A stretch of 64,000 nucleotides of DNA from Massilia sp. Root418. GTDB lineage: Bacteria; Pseudomonadota; Gammaproteobacteria; Burkholderiales; Burkholderiaceae_D. Under the pieces are notes generated by a model. It saw nothing but the letters and a program-made list of their open reading frames with translations. It was not told the origin of the DNA and did no database searches. Within the stretch, counting starts at the first letter, position 1. Each line of letters opens with the position of its first letter. Shown here piece by piece: positions 29,801-35,706 of the stretch. Where the stretch lies: positions 248,001 through 312,000 of the forward strand of contig NZ_LMEC01000020.1 in NCBI RefSeq assembly GCF_001425265.1. Direction: 5' to 3'. The position numbers were made by a program, and so were the translations under genes.

Positions 29801-30753
29801 CGGCCGGCCTGCACGTCGCCGCCCTCGGCCACCAGACGGATGCTGCCGCCCTTGCTCACCAGGCTTCCGGCCTGGACCAGGCCAGTGTTGTTGACGCTGG
29901 CGCGCGCCAGCGCGTCGGCCGCGCTTGCGCTCAGCAGCACCTGGCCGCCTGCGGCCTGGATCAGGCCCTGGTTCTCGGCCAGCGCGTTCAGCGCGCCGCG
30001 GCTGGTGCGCACGGTGATCAGGCCGTCGCCGCGCAAGTCCACGCCGATCTGCTGGCCGGCGGCCAGCGCCACGCTGCCTTGCGGCGCGCTGATGCTGCCG
30101 CTGTTGGCCACGCTCGGGCCCAGCAGCGCCACGTAGCCGCGCGGGCCGGCAGCGATGCTGCCTTCATTGCGCACCGCGCCGCCGTCCTGGCCGGCGAACT
30201 GGTAGCTGCGCGCCATGAAGTCGCGGTCCGCCAGGTCCAGCGACGAGGCCACCAGGCCGCCCACGTTCACTTGCGCGCCGGGCGCGAACAGCACGCCGTT
30301 CGGGTTGACCAGGAACACCTGGCCGTTGGCATCCAGCTTGCCGTAGATCTGCGAGGGGTTGGCCGACTGCACGCGGTTCAGCGCGACGGCGTTGGCCGAC
30401 GGCTGCTTGAACTGCACCGAGGCCTGCGCGCCGATGTCGAAGCTGTTCCAGTTCAGGATGGCCTGCGAGGTGGCCTGCGTCACCGTCATCTGGCTGCCGC
30501 TGGTGGCAATCTGCGCCTGGCCCGCCGCCACCTGGCCGCCGGTCGGCAGCGCGGTGGCCAGCGGCGGCGCCGCCGAGGCACTCCCCGGCCCCGCCATGCC
30601 GGCGGCGGCCAGCGCCGCCAGCAGCGCCGCCTTGCGGCGCCGCGTGCCGCCCTTGCCATGCCCGCGCGCCCCCTCGGCCACCGCCACCCAGCAGGCGTGC
30701 ACATGGCTCCAGACAAGGCGGTAGTAGCGGTTCATGGTGGCATGTTTGTGCAT
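20881..30753 (-). CDS. Giant two-partner-secretion exoprotein (TpsA) with FG-GAP propeller, YDG and MBG repeats
   Basis: This 3,290-residue protein starts with an ESPR-type extended signal (MNRYYRLVWSHVHACWVAV) and cleavage near SASAAPP. The TPS domain (about residues 55-300) has ILNWNSFDIG, NRVQSANPSQIYGKL and FLVNPNGVLFAPGA. A Gly/Ser-rich beta-helix region follows to about 600. Residues about 610-990 hold six FG-GAP-like repeats of the FGSAVALNAAGTKLAVGA type. An MBG-like domain then leads into 19 YDG repeats (about 1324-2912), two diverged longer copies and a second MBG-like domain. The tail is Gly/Ala-rich with no barrel or sorting signal. The ATG at 30753 has a weak GGA; the ESPR could instead start at 30735. 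Probably an adhesin or matrix protein. Confidence 0.93.
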   Translation of the reverse strand: MHKHATMNRYYRLVWSHVHACWVAVAEGARGHGKGGTRRRKAALLAALAAAGMAGPGSASAAPPLATALPTGGQVAAGQAQIATSGSQMTVTQATSQAILNWNSFDIGAQASVQFKQPSANAVALNRVQSANPSQIYGKLDANGQVFLVNPNGVLFAPGAQVNVGGLVASSLDLADRDFMARSYQFAGQDGGAVRNEGSIAAGPRGYVALLGPSVANSGSISAPQGSVALAAGQQIGVDLRGDGLITVRTSRGALNALAENQGLIQAAGGQVLLSASAADALARASVNNTGLVQAGSLVSKGGSIRLVAEGGDVQAGRLDASSADGQGGSVAISGNAVSLGGAIGADGKQGGSVSVTAAGALASGGSVSAQGTDGNGGSIAYRAGGSLTETAGATANASGTQGGGSIALQAGGSLLTSGSYSARGGEQNGGRIDLSGSTVSLLSAKADASGQQQGGLVRIGGAFQGGAAQDAKADARFAKNWGKTAAIASADLTFINDSSAIDVSARGAAGKGGTAIVWSERQTTMLGALDARGGTGNAGDGGRGGAVEVSSHGDLRYVGLDAIQAGQGGTLLLDPKNLVIGDFNYAYAWTAEAILGRNYAGGKNAGGGLLSSGASFGSAVALSADGTVLAVGVPMDAGVNNTGSAGSPNYVAGSGAARGAVRLFGFTDSNFSGATLRSNIGSGYTGSADTNLALADGALFGSAVALNAAGTKLAVGAVGENGGAGSVRQFDLAAGTSKATLTGTIDAGSGSTAGARQFGAAVALNGDGTKLAVGAVNDGGPSSVCTSCGAVYLYNNGALSTRLGDGYNYQVSTGANAQFGSAVALNAAGDKLAVGAVGLDDLKGAVYVFNWGSSVAQTGILSSGVASSGTNLNVNLSSGELFGSSLAFDSAGTTLAVGSPSTGGVADAGLGPGSVRLFSNIGGTPTVKAVLRRGLRMADGVFHTTPDYSGFGYAVALNGAGDRLIVGAPYANSADGSVEGTGAVYAYTLNSQVFRDVNYTDATGLNVGVDATGLAQMLANGTSVALRASNDLLVNGAVQVNTGSPRGSLTLEAGRSITVNASIVTGGGNVSLLANANNYAVSMSDRETGNAGLTVASGVLIDSGAGTASLLIDTGHYSGQDASGDIQVDGTVRGSQISLINNGKTAGSDVRLASTGRLVGTGTSGTSVLVAASGAGGGAFVSSAGGSTISTGANSRYLVYSDAPGTTTEGMSGYNKHYNQAYAASAPSYAGSGNWFLYKTAPTLTVTPTSGLAKVYDGQAMGSISYASVSGLIDGDANGALTGSLSGTTDKNAGSYSVQLGTLASSLGYIISLAPRTYSITPRSLTATATGSNKVYDGLTGATVIFGDNRIGGDLLTLSGNASFGSKGVGNGKAISVSGIALSGTDAANYTLANTTATASGNITPRTLHTAASDVTRVYNGLAGVTGVGGILTDDRVSGDVLTLSGNGNFEDKNAGSGKTVNYNGIAISGGADAGNYVLDSATATGLGTITQRALTATATGVGKVYDGLTGATVTLGDNRVSGDALTLTSAAANYADKNAGNGKAISVSGIALSGTDAANYALANTTATASANIAKRTLVARATGVDKVYDGLTTAVVTLGDDRLAGDVLTTSGTGAFSDKNAGTGKSVNVTGITLSGTDAANYALASTAVTATGTISQRVLHASAVGVDKVYDGLTGATATLADDRVAGDALTLSAGGAAFADKNAGNGKTVTVSGVTLAGNDAGNYTLASDSVTGTANITRRALAASATGIDKVYDGMTGASVTFGDNRVSGDVLSLSGSAAFGDKNAGSGKTVTVTGIALAGTDAANYTLAAATASTTAAITPRALVASATGIDKVYDGQATATVTLGDNRIANDVLTLSSSGATFADKNAGSGKAVSVTGIALGGADAANYTLSSATASTSAAITPRVLNASATATGKVYDGQTAASATLADDRVAGDELTLASTGAAFADKNAGTGKTVTVSGISVSGADAGNYTLASGSASATASITKRALTASTGTVDKVYDGLAAATIALGDDRVAGDALTTSGNAVYSDKNVGSGKTVSVTGIALSGADAGNYTLTSTSANTTGSIMARTLHATTTGGGKVYDGSTSATVTLGDDRIAGDALTLTGGSASFADKNAGSGKTVTVSGLVLSGNDAGNYVLASASATGSADITARTLTAGAVAANKVYDGNAVASVSYSDNRIAGDILSISGNAAFADKHAGTGKTVTVSGMALGGADAGNYVLASTGATGSANITARQLAVSATGGSKVYDGSAVATVTLGDNRISGDALTLSSAGAAFADKNAGSGKTVTVSGLALAGADAGNYTLAATSTSTSANIAQRALNATATGINKTYDGTTAATVTLADDRVSGDALTLAGSATFADKNAGTGKAVTVSGLALSGTDAANYTLAATTASTSADIAKRALNVAGGSVTKVYDGLVAGLATLSSDAVAGDALSISGNAVYADKNAGAGKAVNVSGIAVGGADAANYTLASTTLATTGAITRRELTATATGGSKVYDGTVAAAVTLSDNRVAGDSLALSGSGSYSDKNAGAGKTITVGAITLSGADAANYVMAPAGVQTTGSITARALSATATAQGKVYDGTVAASVSFGSDALSGDAVSLSGQAAFADKNAGSGKTVNVSGITLSGADAGNYVLGSSSASTTASIAQRAISVTASAASKVYDGTTAATVSLSDDRVAGDTLALSSGSAAFADKNAGSGKAVTVTGIALSGADAGNYTLASTTASGTGTITQRTLNASATAASKVYDGTTAATVTLGDDRIAGDALALGIGAASFADKNAGSGKAVGVSGIALSGADAGNYVLASTTAGTSGTITQRVLNASAAGVSKVYDGSTSATVVLSDDRIAGDALQVSGQGSFSDANAGSGKKVNISGLALSGADAGNYTFAGSTATGVGTITQRALQASISGNTVKTYDGTTAAVLNPGSVLLSGFVAGQGATLQGGAGRYNNANVVGATTVTADLSGANFSAAQGTLLSNYLLPTAATGAGAITPRTVTVTGVQAAAKVYDGTTAATLSSRGTLAGLVAGENLTLNGPSTGVFDTRSAGAGKTVTASGYTLADGAGPGAAAGRASNYALTSSTATGTGTISQATLSVLVDDKTRVQGTQNPVFTSTVSGLVGGDTRDVLGNLTLATSATAQSAAGQYAITASGGAAPNDYRVFYLDGVLTVTAAGVLPGQFDPVAAIIGSVGSVAGGASGGAQGFGGNAGGFGAASGSSNPQTLLAVARSENGDAGSASTPGSANNAGSGNSGAAPANGVTFVNGNSKIVSRNGGVRNLE
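22018..26784 (-). repeat. Array of 19 tandem YDG repeats (about 250 bp each) inside tpsA
   Basis: Nineteen in-frame units of 83-86 residues follow one another. Each has the pattern R-x-L-x-A-x-A, K-V-Y-D-G, G-D-[ND]-R, FADKNAGSGK, LSGADAGNYTL and ending ITxR. Two diverged, longer units (21448-22017) follow in the direction of transcription. Near-identical blocks between units make the array a likely site of recombination and of assembly collapse. Confidence 0.9.
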
Positions 30754-30809
30754 GGGAAGTCCGTAGCGTTGGGGGCGGGCAAAAAGATGGGGGGCTGGCG
30801 CGCGGCTGT

Positions 30810-31253
30810 TCAGGCCGCGGCGAGCAGGTTGAAATCGGCGCGGAAGTTGCTCAGGCCTTTGACACGCGGCAGCGGCACCAGGTGCAGCATGAACACGCCG
30901 GTGCTGCCGTTCTGCAGCTCGTACGTGCCCTCGGCCACGGCCAGCAGGGCCGCGCCTTCGAACACCAGCGAGAATTGCTGCAGGGCGCGATCGGGCTGCG
31001 TCGCCGGCTGGGTCACGCGCAGCAGCTTGAGCGGCTGGGCGCGCAGGCTGGGATGGTTGAGCCAGAAACGCTGGCCCACCAGCGCTTCGGCGCCGGCCAG
31101 GCTCCAGGCGTAGCCGGCGTCGCCAGGCATGGCGGCAGCAGCGGCCGAGGTGGCGGCGCCGGCCGGTGCGGCGGCGGCTGCCATGCCGATGCCGCCCAAT
31201 ACGGCGGAACCGGCGGAACCGGCGGACAGTTTCAACAGATCGCGTCGTTTCAT
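30810..31253 (-). CDS. DUF6916-like protein with a twin-arginine signal
   Basis: This 147-residue protein starts MKRRDLLKLSAGSAGSAVLGG, a twin-arginine signal, followed by an Ala-rich stretch. The mature domain has LVGQRFWLNHPSLRAQPLKLLRV, the QFSLVFEG-x-ALLAVAEGTYELQN segment and GVFMLHLVPLPR, which to my recollection is the pattern of the DUF6916 family, small beta-rich proteins encoded beside tail-collar proteins. The ATG at 31253 has AGGAG six bases upstream; an upstream GTG lies inside that Shine-Dalgarno sequence. It is 56 bp upstream of tpsA in the same direction. Function unknown. It resembles the unsignalled protein at 33403. Confidence 0.75.
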   Translation of the reverse strand: MKRRDLLKLSAGSAGSAVLGGIGMAAAAAPAGAATSAAAAAMPGDAGYAWSLAGAEALVGQRFWLNHPSLRAQPLKLLRVTQPATQPDRALQQFSLVFEGAALLAVAEGTYELQNGSTGVFMLHLVPLPRVKGLSNFRADFNLLAAA

Positions 31254-31255
31254 GT

Positions 31256-31783
31256 TCACTCCTGGGTAAGTTGTTGTTCAGCGCCGGCGCGCCATTCCAT
31301 CAAGTCGTGCATGCCGTTCTCGCGGATTTTTTTGAATCCCAGCCGCTGGTACAGCGCCAGCGCCGGATTGCCGTGTTCGACGTGGATGCTGAGCGCGCTG
31401 CCTACGCCGGCAGCCTCGCGCTGCAAGGCTTGCAACAGCTGCGTGCCGTAGCCGCGCTGGCGGAACTCGGGCAGGATGGTGATCTCCACCACGTGCAGCG
31501 AACCGGGCCGGCGCCACACGTACAGGCGGCCGACAGGCATCCTGCCCTGCCCGCCCTGCGCGCCGTGCATCTCAGCCTCGGCCACGCTGAACTGCGCGCC
31601 CGCGTAGTGCTGCTGGTAGTGCTGGTGCTGGGCCTGGAACTGCATCTGCACGAAGGCCGCCTTGGCGGCGTCGTCCCACGGCACGGCGGCCAGTTCGGCC
31701 GCGCGCGTGCTGGCGTAGATGCGCAACAGCAGCGGCATGTCCGCCGCCGCGATCGGGCGCAGGTGCAGGACCGTCTCCGCCAT
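31256..31783 (-). CDS. GNAT family N-acetyltransferase in the tail-collar operon
   Basis: From the ATG at 31783, which overlaps the stop of the preceding collar gene (TGATG), this is a 175-residue GNAT protein. It has LHLRPIAAADMPLLLRIYASTRAAE at the N-terminus, VGRLYVWRRPGSLHVVEITILPEFRQRGYGTQLL with the acetyl-CoA pyrophosphate loop (RQRGYGT), and HVEHGNPALALYQRLGFKKI. The acyl acceptor is not predictable. Translational coupling on both sides places it firmly in the collar/DUF6916 cluster, so it may modify a product of that cluster. Confidence 0.88.
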   Translation of the reverse strand: MAETVLHLRPIAAADMPLLLRIYASTRAAELAAVPWDDAAKAAFVQMQFQAQHQHYQQHYAGAQFSVAEAEMHGAQGGQGRMPVGRLYVWRRPGSLHVVEITILPEFRQRGYGTQLLQALQREAAGVGSALSIHVEHGNPALALYQRLGFKKIRENGMHDLMEWRAGAEQQLTQE

Positions 31784-32304
31784 CAGGGACGCTGCGGGAA
31801 CACGCCTTGCAGCGCGATGCAGAAGTTGATCCCCAGCGTAGGCTGGAGGTTGTTGTGCGGCTGTCCGCTGCCGACGGGGCACAGAGCGCCAGCGTAGGCG
31901 TCTGCGGTGGCGCCGCTAGCCGAATACAGCTGCACGCCGCGCGTGGCGCCCATCAGGGTAGACGATCCGGGCGTGGTCTCGGTAGCCAGGCCGCCGGCCG
32001 CGCCCTGTGGATGGGCATGGGCCGGCATTTCGCTCGCCAGCAAGGCGACGGTTTGCTCACCGAGGGCCTCGCCCAGGTTGCGGCTGCTTAAGCCGCTCCC
32101 CTGGCCCACGCCCATGGCGTAGCGGTCGCGCAGGTCCGGCAGGGCGAAGTTGCTCCTGCCGTCGCCGCCATACGTCGTGCCAAGCAGCGAAAACAGTGCG
32201 GTATTCTGCGACAGCGGCAGCAGCTGGCCGTCGCAGAACGCCCATCCCTTGGGCGCGAAATAGAAAGGGAACATGCGGATTTCCGCAATAAACGGGTCGG
32301 CCAT
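31783..32304 (-). CDS. Phage-tail-collar domain protein (Mdp family), paralogue 3
   Basis: This 173-residue protein begins MADPFIAEIRMFPFYFAPKGWAFCDGQLLPLSQN and continues LFSLLGTTYGGDGRSNFALPDLRDR, the Tail_Collar core, with the MPAHAHPQ motif and a closing NNLQPTLGINFCIALQGVFP. Such microcystin-dependent-protein-like collars occur in tail fibres but also as stand-alone chromosomal clusters of unknown function. It is the third of three tandem paralogues, separated from the second by eight bases, and no capsid or tail genes are nearby. Confidence 0.88.
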   Translation of the reverse strand: MADPFIAEIRMFPFYFAPKGWAFCDGQLLPLSQNTALFSLLGTTYGGDGRSNFALPDLRDRYAMGVGQGSGLSSRNLGEALGEQTVALLASEMPAHAHPQGAAGGLATETTPGSSTLMGATRGVQLYSASGATADAYAGALCPVGSGQPHNNLQPTLGINFCIALQGVFPQRP

Positions 32305-32312
32305 GACGGTCC

Positions 32313-32849
32313 TCAGGTAGCTCTCGGGAATAACCCGAACAGCGAGATGATGTAATTCAGGCCCAGCGAAGGCGCCATGTTGTTGTGGGGCTGGCTGCCG
32401 CCGGTCGCGCCGCTGCTGCCGGCCGCGCCGGCGCGCATGGCCGTCTGCTCGGACCCGGCCAGCGCATACGCCGGCACGCCGCCGGTGCTGCCCGGCAAGC
32501 CGGTCTTGCCGCTGTACGCCGGGCTGGCGCGGCTGGTGGTGGCAAACAGCAGATGGCTGTGCGCGGGAATCTGCTGGACGGTCAGCGTGACGCTCTCCAC
32601 CCCCGCCCGCTCGCCGATCTGGTAACTGGCGGCGCCGCCGGGCCCCTGCCCCTGGTGCAGGGGTACCCGGCCCTGCAAATCGGGCAGATTGAAGGTCTCC
32701 TGCCCGTCGCCGCCATAGGTGGTGCCGATCAGCTGGAACAGCGTCTCGTTTTCAGAAATCGCCAACGGCCGGCCATCGCAAAACAGCCAGCCGTTCGGCG
32801 CGAAATTGCCGGCAAACAGACGAATTTCGCCTACATAGGGTTGCGCCAT
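32313..32849 (-). CDS. Phage-tail-collar domain protein (Mdp family), paralogue 2
   Basis: This 178-residue paralogue has MAQPYVGEIRLFAGNFAPNGWLFCDGRPLAISEN, LFQLIGTTYGGDGQETFNLPDLQGRVPLH, the IPAHSHLL motif and NNMAPSLGLNYIISLFGLFP. The middle, between the PAHSH motif and the NNM segment, is Gly/Ala/Ser-rich and differs most from its neighbours, as expected of an exposed variable loop. A CGGAG sequence lies before the ATG. Function outside phages is unknown. Confidence 0.88.
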   Translation of the reverse strand: MAQPYVGEIRLFAGNFAPNGWLFCDGRPLAISENETLFQLIGTTYGGDGQETFNLPDLQGRVPLHQGQGPGGAASYQIGERAGVESVTLTVQQIPAHSHLLFATTSRASPAYSGKTGLPGSTGGVPAYALAGSEQTAMRAGAAGSSGATGGSQPHNNMAPSLGLNYIISLFGLFPRAT

Positions 32850-32876
32850 GGTATCTCCGCGTTCAGTTGGTTCTGG

Positions 32877-33386
32877 TTAATTCTGGGAAGGGAATATGCC
32901 TTGCAGCGCAATGCAGAAATTGAGCGTCAGATAAGGCTGCATATTGTTGTGCGCCTGGCTGCCGCCGGCACTACCGCCAGCCCCCTCGTTCAGTACGGTC
33001 AGGTTGTCCGGCGCGCCGTACAAATCGTGGCCGAGGCGGCCTTTGCGGCCCACCAGGGCGTTCGAGGGCGAGCTGCTGTTGGCCAGCGCATCGCCCACTT
33101 TGCCGAGATGGGTGTGGGCCGGCAACTGCGAGGTGTTCAGCGTGACGGTTTCCGCACCCAGTTGCTGGCCGCGCGAGATGGTGTCGCCCACGTGGGCAGG
33201 CACGCGGCCGCGCAGGTCGGGCAAGGCAAAATTCACCCTTCCGTCGCCGCCAAAGGCGGTGCCCAGCAGCGAGAACAGGGCCTGGTTCTGGTTGATGGGC
33301 AGCAGCTGGCCATTACACTGCGCCCAACCCTGGGGGGCGAAGTTGAAGGACATCAGCCGGATTTCGGAAAGAAACGGTTCAGCCAT
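32877..33386 (-). CDS. Phage-tail-collar domain protein (Mdp family), paralogue 1
   Basis: From the ATG at 33386 (AGGAG upstream) this 169-residue protein reads MAEPFLSEIRLMSFNFAPQGWAQCNGQLLPINQN, then LFSLLGTAFGGDGRVNFALPDLRGRVPAHVGD, LPAHTHLGK and NNMQPYLTLNFCIALQGIFP. An in-frame extension upstream to 33488 lacks family support and would overlap the DUF6916-like gene. It is the first of three paralogues. The variable middle includes ASNSSSPSNALVGRKGRLG-like sequence, different from paralogues 2 and 3. Confidence 0.88.
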   Translation of the reverse strand: MAEPFLSEIRLMSFNFAPQGWAQCNGQLLPINQNQALFSLLGTAFGGDGRVNFALPDLRGRVPAHVGDTISRGQQLGAETVTLNTSQLPAHTHLGKVGDALANSSSPSNALVGRKGRLGHDLYGAPDNLTVLNEGAGGSAGGSQAHNNMQPYLTLNFCIALQGIFPSQN

Positions 33387-33402
33387 GGGCGACTCCTGGA
33401 GT

Positions 33403-33696
33403 TCAGTTGAATACAGCCTGGTAGCGGGTGAGGTCGGCATTGGCGCCCACGGGCACCACGAAAATGTCGAATTCGCCTGCCGCGTCATTGCTTAAGCGTA
33501 TGGTTGCCTGTTCCAGGCGCGGCTGCGCCGGCCCTTCAAACATCAGGGAAAACGCTTGCGCGCGCCCGTAGCCGGGCATGCCGGCCGGCTGCACGGCAGC
33601 CAGGCGCAGCACCATGCCGTCGCTGCCGGCCACGCTGAAGAGCGCACCTTCGTGTGCGCTAAAGAATTCCAGGGAGAGATCTTGCACGATAGACAA
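33403..33696 (-). CDS. DUF6916-like small protein, no signal peptide
   Basis: This 97-residue protein shares QAFSLMFEG-x-AQPRLEQATIRLSND and GEFDIFVVPVGA with the Tat-type protein at 30810, at the same spacing, but it has no export signal. Its first half, LSLEFFSAHEGALFSV, corresponds to the paralogue's LVGQRFWLNH region. It is the first gene of the minus-strand run that passes through three collar genes to tpsA and tpsB. Function unknown. An AGGGAGA-like sequence is not obvious before the ATG, so the start is moderately certain. Confidence 0.75.
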   Translation of the reverse strand: MSIVQDLSLEFFSAHEGALFSVAGSDGMVLRLAAVQPAGMPGYGRAQAFSLMFEGPAQPRLEQATIRLSNDAAGEFDIFVVPVGANADLTRYQAVFN

Positions 33697-33781
33697 GTTG
33701 ATTGCAATTTAATAAAGCATTATACCTGCAGCAATCAACGATGTCACTCGACAATTTTTTCCTACCAACAATCAATAGTTT

Positions 33782-34408
33782 TTAGTCAATCGGCCGGATG
33801 ACGTAGACGCAGCGCCGCGCACCCGACAGCAGGTGCTCGGCGCGCTCGACCTGGCAGCCCTCGCCCAGCACGCGCTGGAACACCTGCAGCTCGGAGCGGC
33901 AAAAGCCCTGGCAGCTGGTGGCCGCGGCGCAGATGGGGCAGTGGTTCTCGATCAGCAGCAGACTGCCGTCGGGCCGGACTTCGGTTTCCGCCATATAACC
34001 TTCGGCGTCGCGCGCCTGCGCCAAGGCCGCCACGCGCCCGGGCAGGGTTTGCTCGCCCTGCGCCAAAGCCGCCTGGTAGGCGGCCTGGCTTTCCTGCTCG
34101 CGCGCGGCGATCAGCTTGTCCATGCCGCCCTCGCCGAACAGCGTGCGCACCTGCTGGATCATTTGCAGCGTGAGGTCGGCATGCCGGTCCGGGAAACGCG
34201 CGTGGCCGGCTTCGGTGAGGTGCCAGCGGCGCGACGGCCGCCCCACCTTGTCGGCCACGTCCTCGAAGGCCACCAGGCCCTTTTCCTGCGCCGACTCCAG
34301 TTGCCGGCGCGCGCCCATGGACGTGAGATCAAGCAGCTCGGCGAGCTTCTGCGCGGTTTGCGGGCCGCGCGTCTTGAGCAGGAAAAGGACATTATCGGCA
34401 GTGTTCAT
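33782..34408 (-). CDS. HTH regulator with a C-terminal cysteine cluster (SufR/DeoR-like)
   Basis: This 208-residue protein has a winged-helix N-terminus (VLFLLKTRGPQTAQKLAELLDLTSMGARRQLESAQEKGLV, then a KVGRPSRRWHLT wing). Its C-terminal segment ENHCPICAAATSCQGFCRSELQVF contains four closely spaced cysteines. The arrangement resembles that of SufR-like regulators, which bind an Fe-S cluster. It could sense iron, redox state or NO; binding of a cluster here is inference. Its ATG overlaps the stop of the MFS transporter (ATGA), so it probably regulates the exporter with which it is co-transcribed. Confidence 0.82.
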   Translation of the reverse strand: MNTADNVLFLLKTRGPQTAQKLAELLDLTSMGARRQLESAQEKGLVAFEDVADKVGRPSRRWHLTEAGHARFPDRHADLTLQMIQQVRTLFGEGGMDKLIAAREQESQAAYQAALAQGEQTLPGRVAALAQARDAEGYMAETEVRPDGSLLLIENHCPICAAATSCQGFCRSELQVFQRVLGEGCQVERAEHLLSGARRCVYVIRPID

Positions 34409-35631
34409 TCGGGCGCTTTATTCAAGATCATTGGAGGAGCGGCGGGCAGGCGCAGGCGCCAGGCCCACAAGTGCCAGCCGGCGGCGGCGCTCAGCGCGGC
34501 GCCCAGCAGCAGCACCAGGCGGGTGTCGAGCAAGGTCAGCACCGCGCCTGCAAGCGCCATCAGTATATTCGCCAGGCAGAAAGTCGTCGACAACAGTCCC
34601 ATCACCGCGCCCTGCCCGTGCCCGCCGAAGCGGTCGGCCGCCCAGTTCTGCACTGTCGCGTTGTAAAAGGCGTTCGGTATGCCAAACAGCACAATGCCCG
34701 CCATGCCCACCCACAGGCTGCCCAGCCCCACCAGGCCGACCGCGCAGGCCACGCCGAACGCATGCCAGGCCGCGCGCTTGAGCGGCGGCGTGGCGCTGGG
34801 GCGGCCGGAGAACAGCGCGGACAAGGTCATCAGCCCGCACAGGCCAACGTTAACGGCGGCGATGCCCTGCGCGTCGTAGCGCCCCACTTCGACCAGCCAC
34901 AGCGGATAGAACTCGTAGAAGGCAGTCACGCCGCAGGTGACCGCCAGCTGGATCTTGAACAGCGTGCGCAGCTCGGCGTGCCTGAGCAGATTGAGGGAGT
35001 GGCGGTCGCGCGCCACCTGCCACCACGACGTGGTGAGCGTGGACGGCGCCTCGCGCGGCAGCACCGCCATCACCACCAGCGCCACCGCCAGCAGCGCCAC
35101 GGCGGCGATCCAGAACGGCACCGTCAAGCCGTAGCCCACCGTCAGGCCGCCTAGCAGCGGGCCGGCCAGCCAGCCAAAGTGGAAGGCGCCGTTCAGCCAG
35201 CCGATGGCGCGGTTGCGCAGCGTGCCTTGCAGCCGCTCGGCCAGCATGGCGCGCGCCACGGCGCCGTTGCCTTCCAGGAGGCCGGTGGCAAAACGCGCCG
35301 CCAGGAACAAGGGGTAGGATTCCAGCAGCATGGCGCCGGCCGTGAGCGCATGGCCGGCGGCGGCGCCAATGCCGGTGGCCAGCAGCACGGGACGGCGGCC
35401 GTAGCGGTCCGACAGCGCGCCCAGCACGGTGGAGCCGATCAACAGGCCGAGCGGGTTGATCATCACCGCCACGCTGAACAGCAGCTTGGGCGGCAGGCCG
35501 AGAAACTGGTTCAGGCCGGACTCGGCACCGGACGCGAACAGCGGCGGCAAGATGGGATAAGGGAGCGAGGCCCCGACGGTGGACAGCAGGGCCAGCAGGC
35601 AGGCGGCAGCAATCAGCAGCGCATTTTTCAT
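34405..35631 (-). CDS. MFS family exporter
   Basis: This 408-residue protein has twelve predicted membrane helices. The conserved MFS loop 2-3 motif is present as GSTVLGALSDRYGRRPVLL, and LPYPILPPLF in helix 1 and FATGLLEGNGAVARAML in helix 4 resemble tetracycline-type and other drug-proton antiporters. The substrate cannot be stated. It is the first gene of a pair with the cysteine-cluster regulator, with overlapping stop and start codons. Confidence 0.88.
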   Translation of the reverse strand: MKNALLIAAACLLALLSTVGASLPYPILPPLFASGAESGLNQFLGLPPKLLFSVAVMINPLGLLIGSTVLGALSDRYGRRPVLLATGIGAAAGHALTAGAMLLESYPLFLAARFATGLLEGNGAVARAMLAERLQGTLRNRAIGWLNGAFHFGWLAGPLLGGLTVGYGLTVPFWIAAVALLAVALVVMAVLPREAPSTLTTSWWQVARDRHSLNLLRHAELRTLFKIQLAVTCGVTAFYEFYPLWLVEVGRYDAQGIAAVNVGLCGLMTLSALFSGRPSATPPLKRAAWHAFGVACAVGLVGLGSLWVGMAGIVLFGIPNAFYNATVQNWAADRFGGHGQGAVMGLLSTTFCLANILMALAGAVLTLLDTRLVLLLGAALSAAAGWHLWAWRLRLPAAPPMILNKAPE

Positions 35632-35706
35632 GGGATATCTCGGGTTGCCAAAGTCCCATCAATATACCGGCACGGCTGAGATAAGTAAACTTTTATGTTT
35701 ACTTAT

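Noticed and set aside
27703..31113. A 1,136-codon open frame on the plus strand
   Set aside because: It is antisense to tpsA and the Tat-type DUF6916-like gene and has the same Ala/His/Arg-rich composition; no family sequence or ribosome binding site.
31783..33386. Prophage or tailocin assigned from the three tail-collar proteins
   Set aside because: No capsid, terminase, sheath, baseplate, lysis or integrase gene lies nearby; the neighbours are a GNAT, DUF6916-like and TPS genes.
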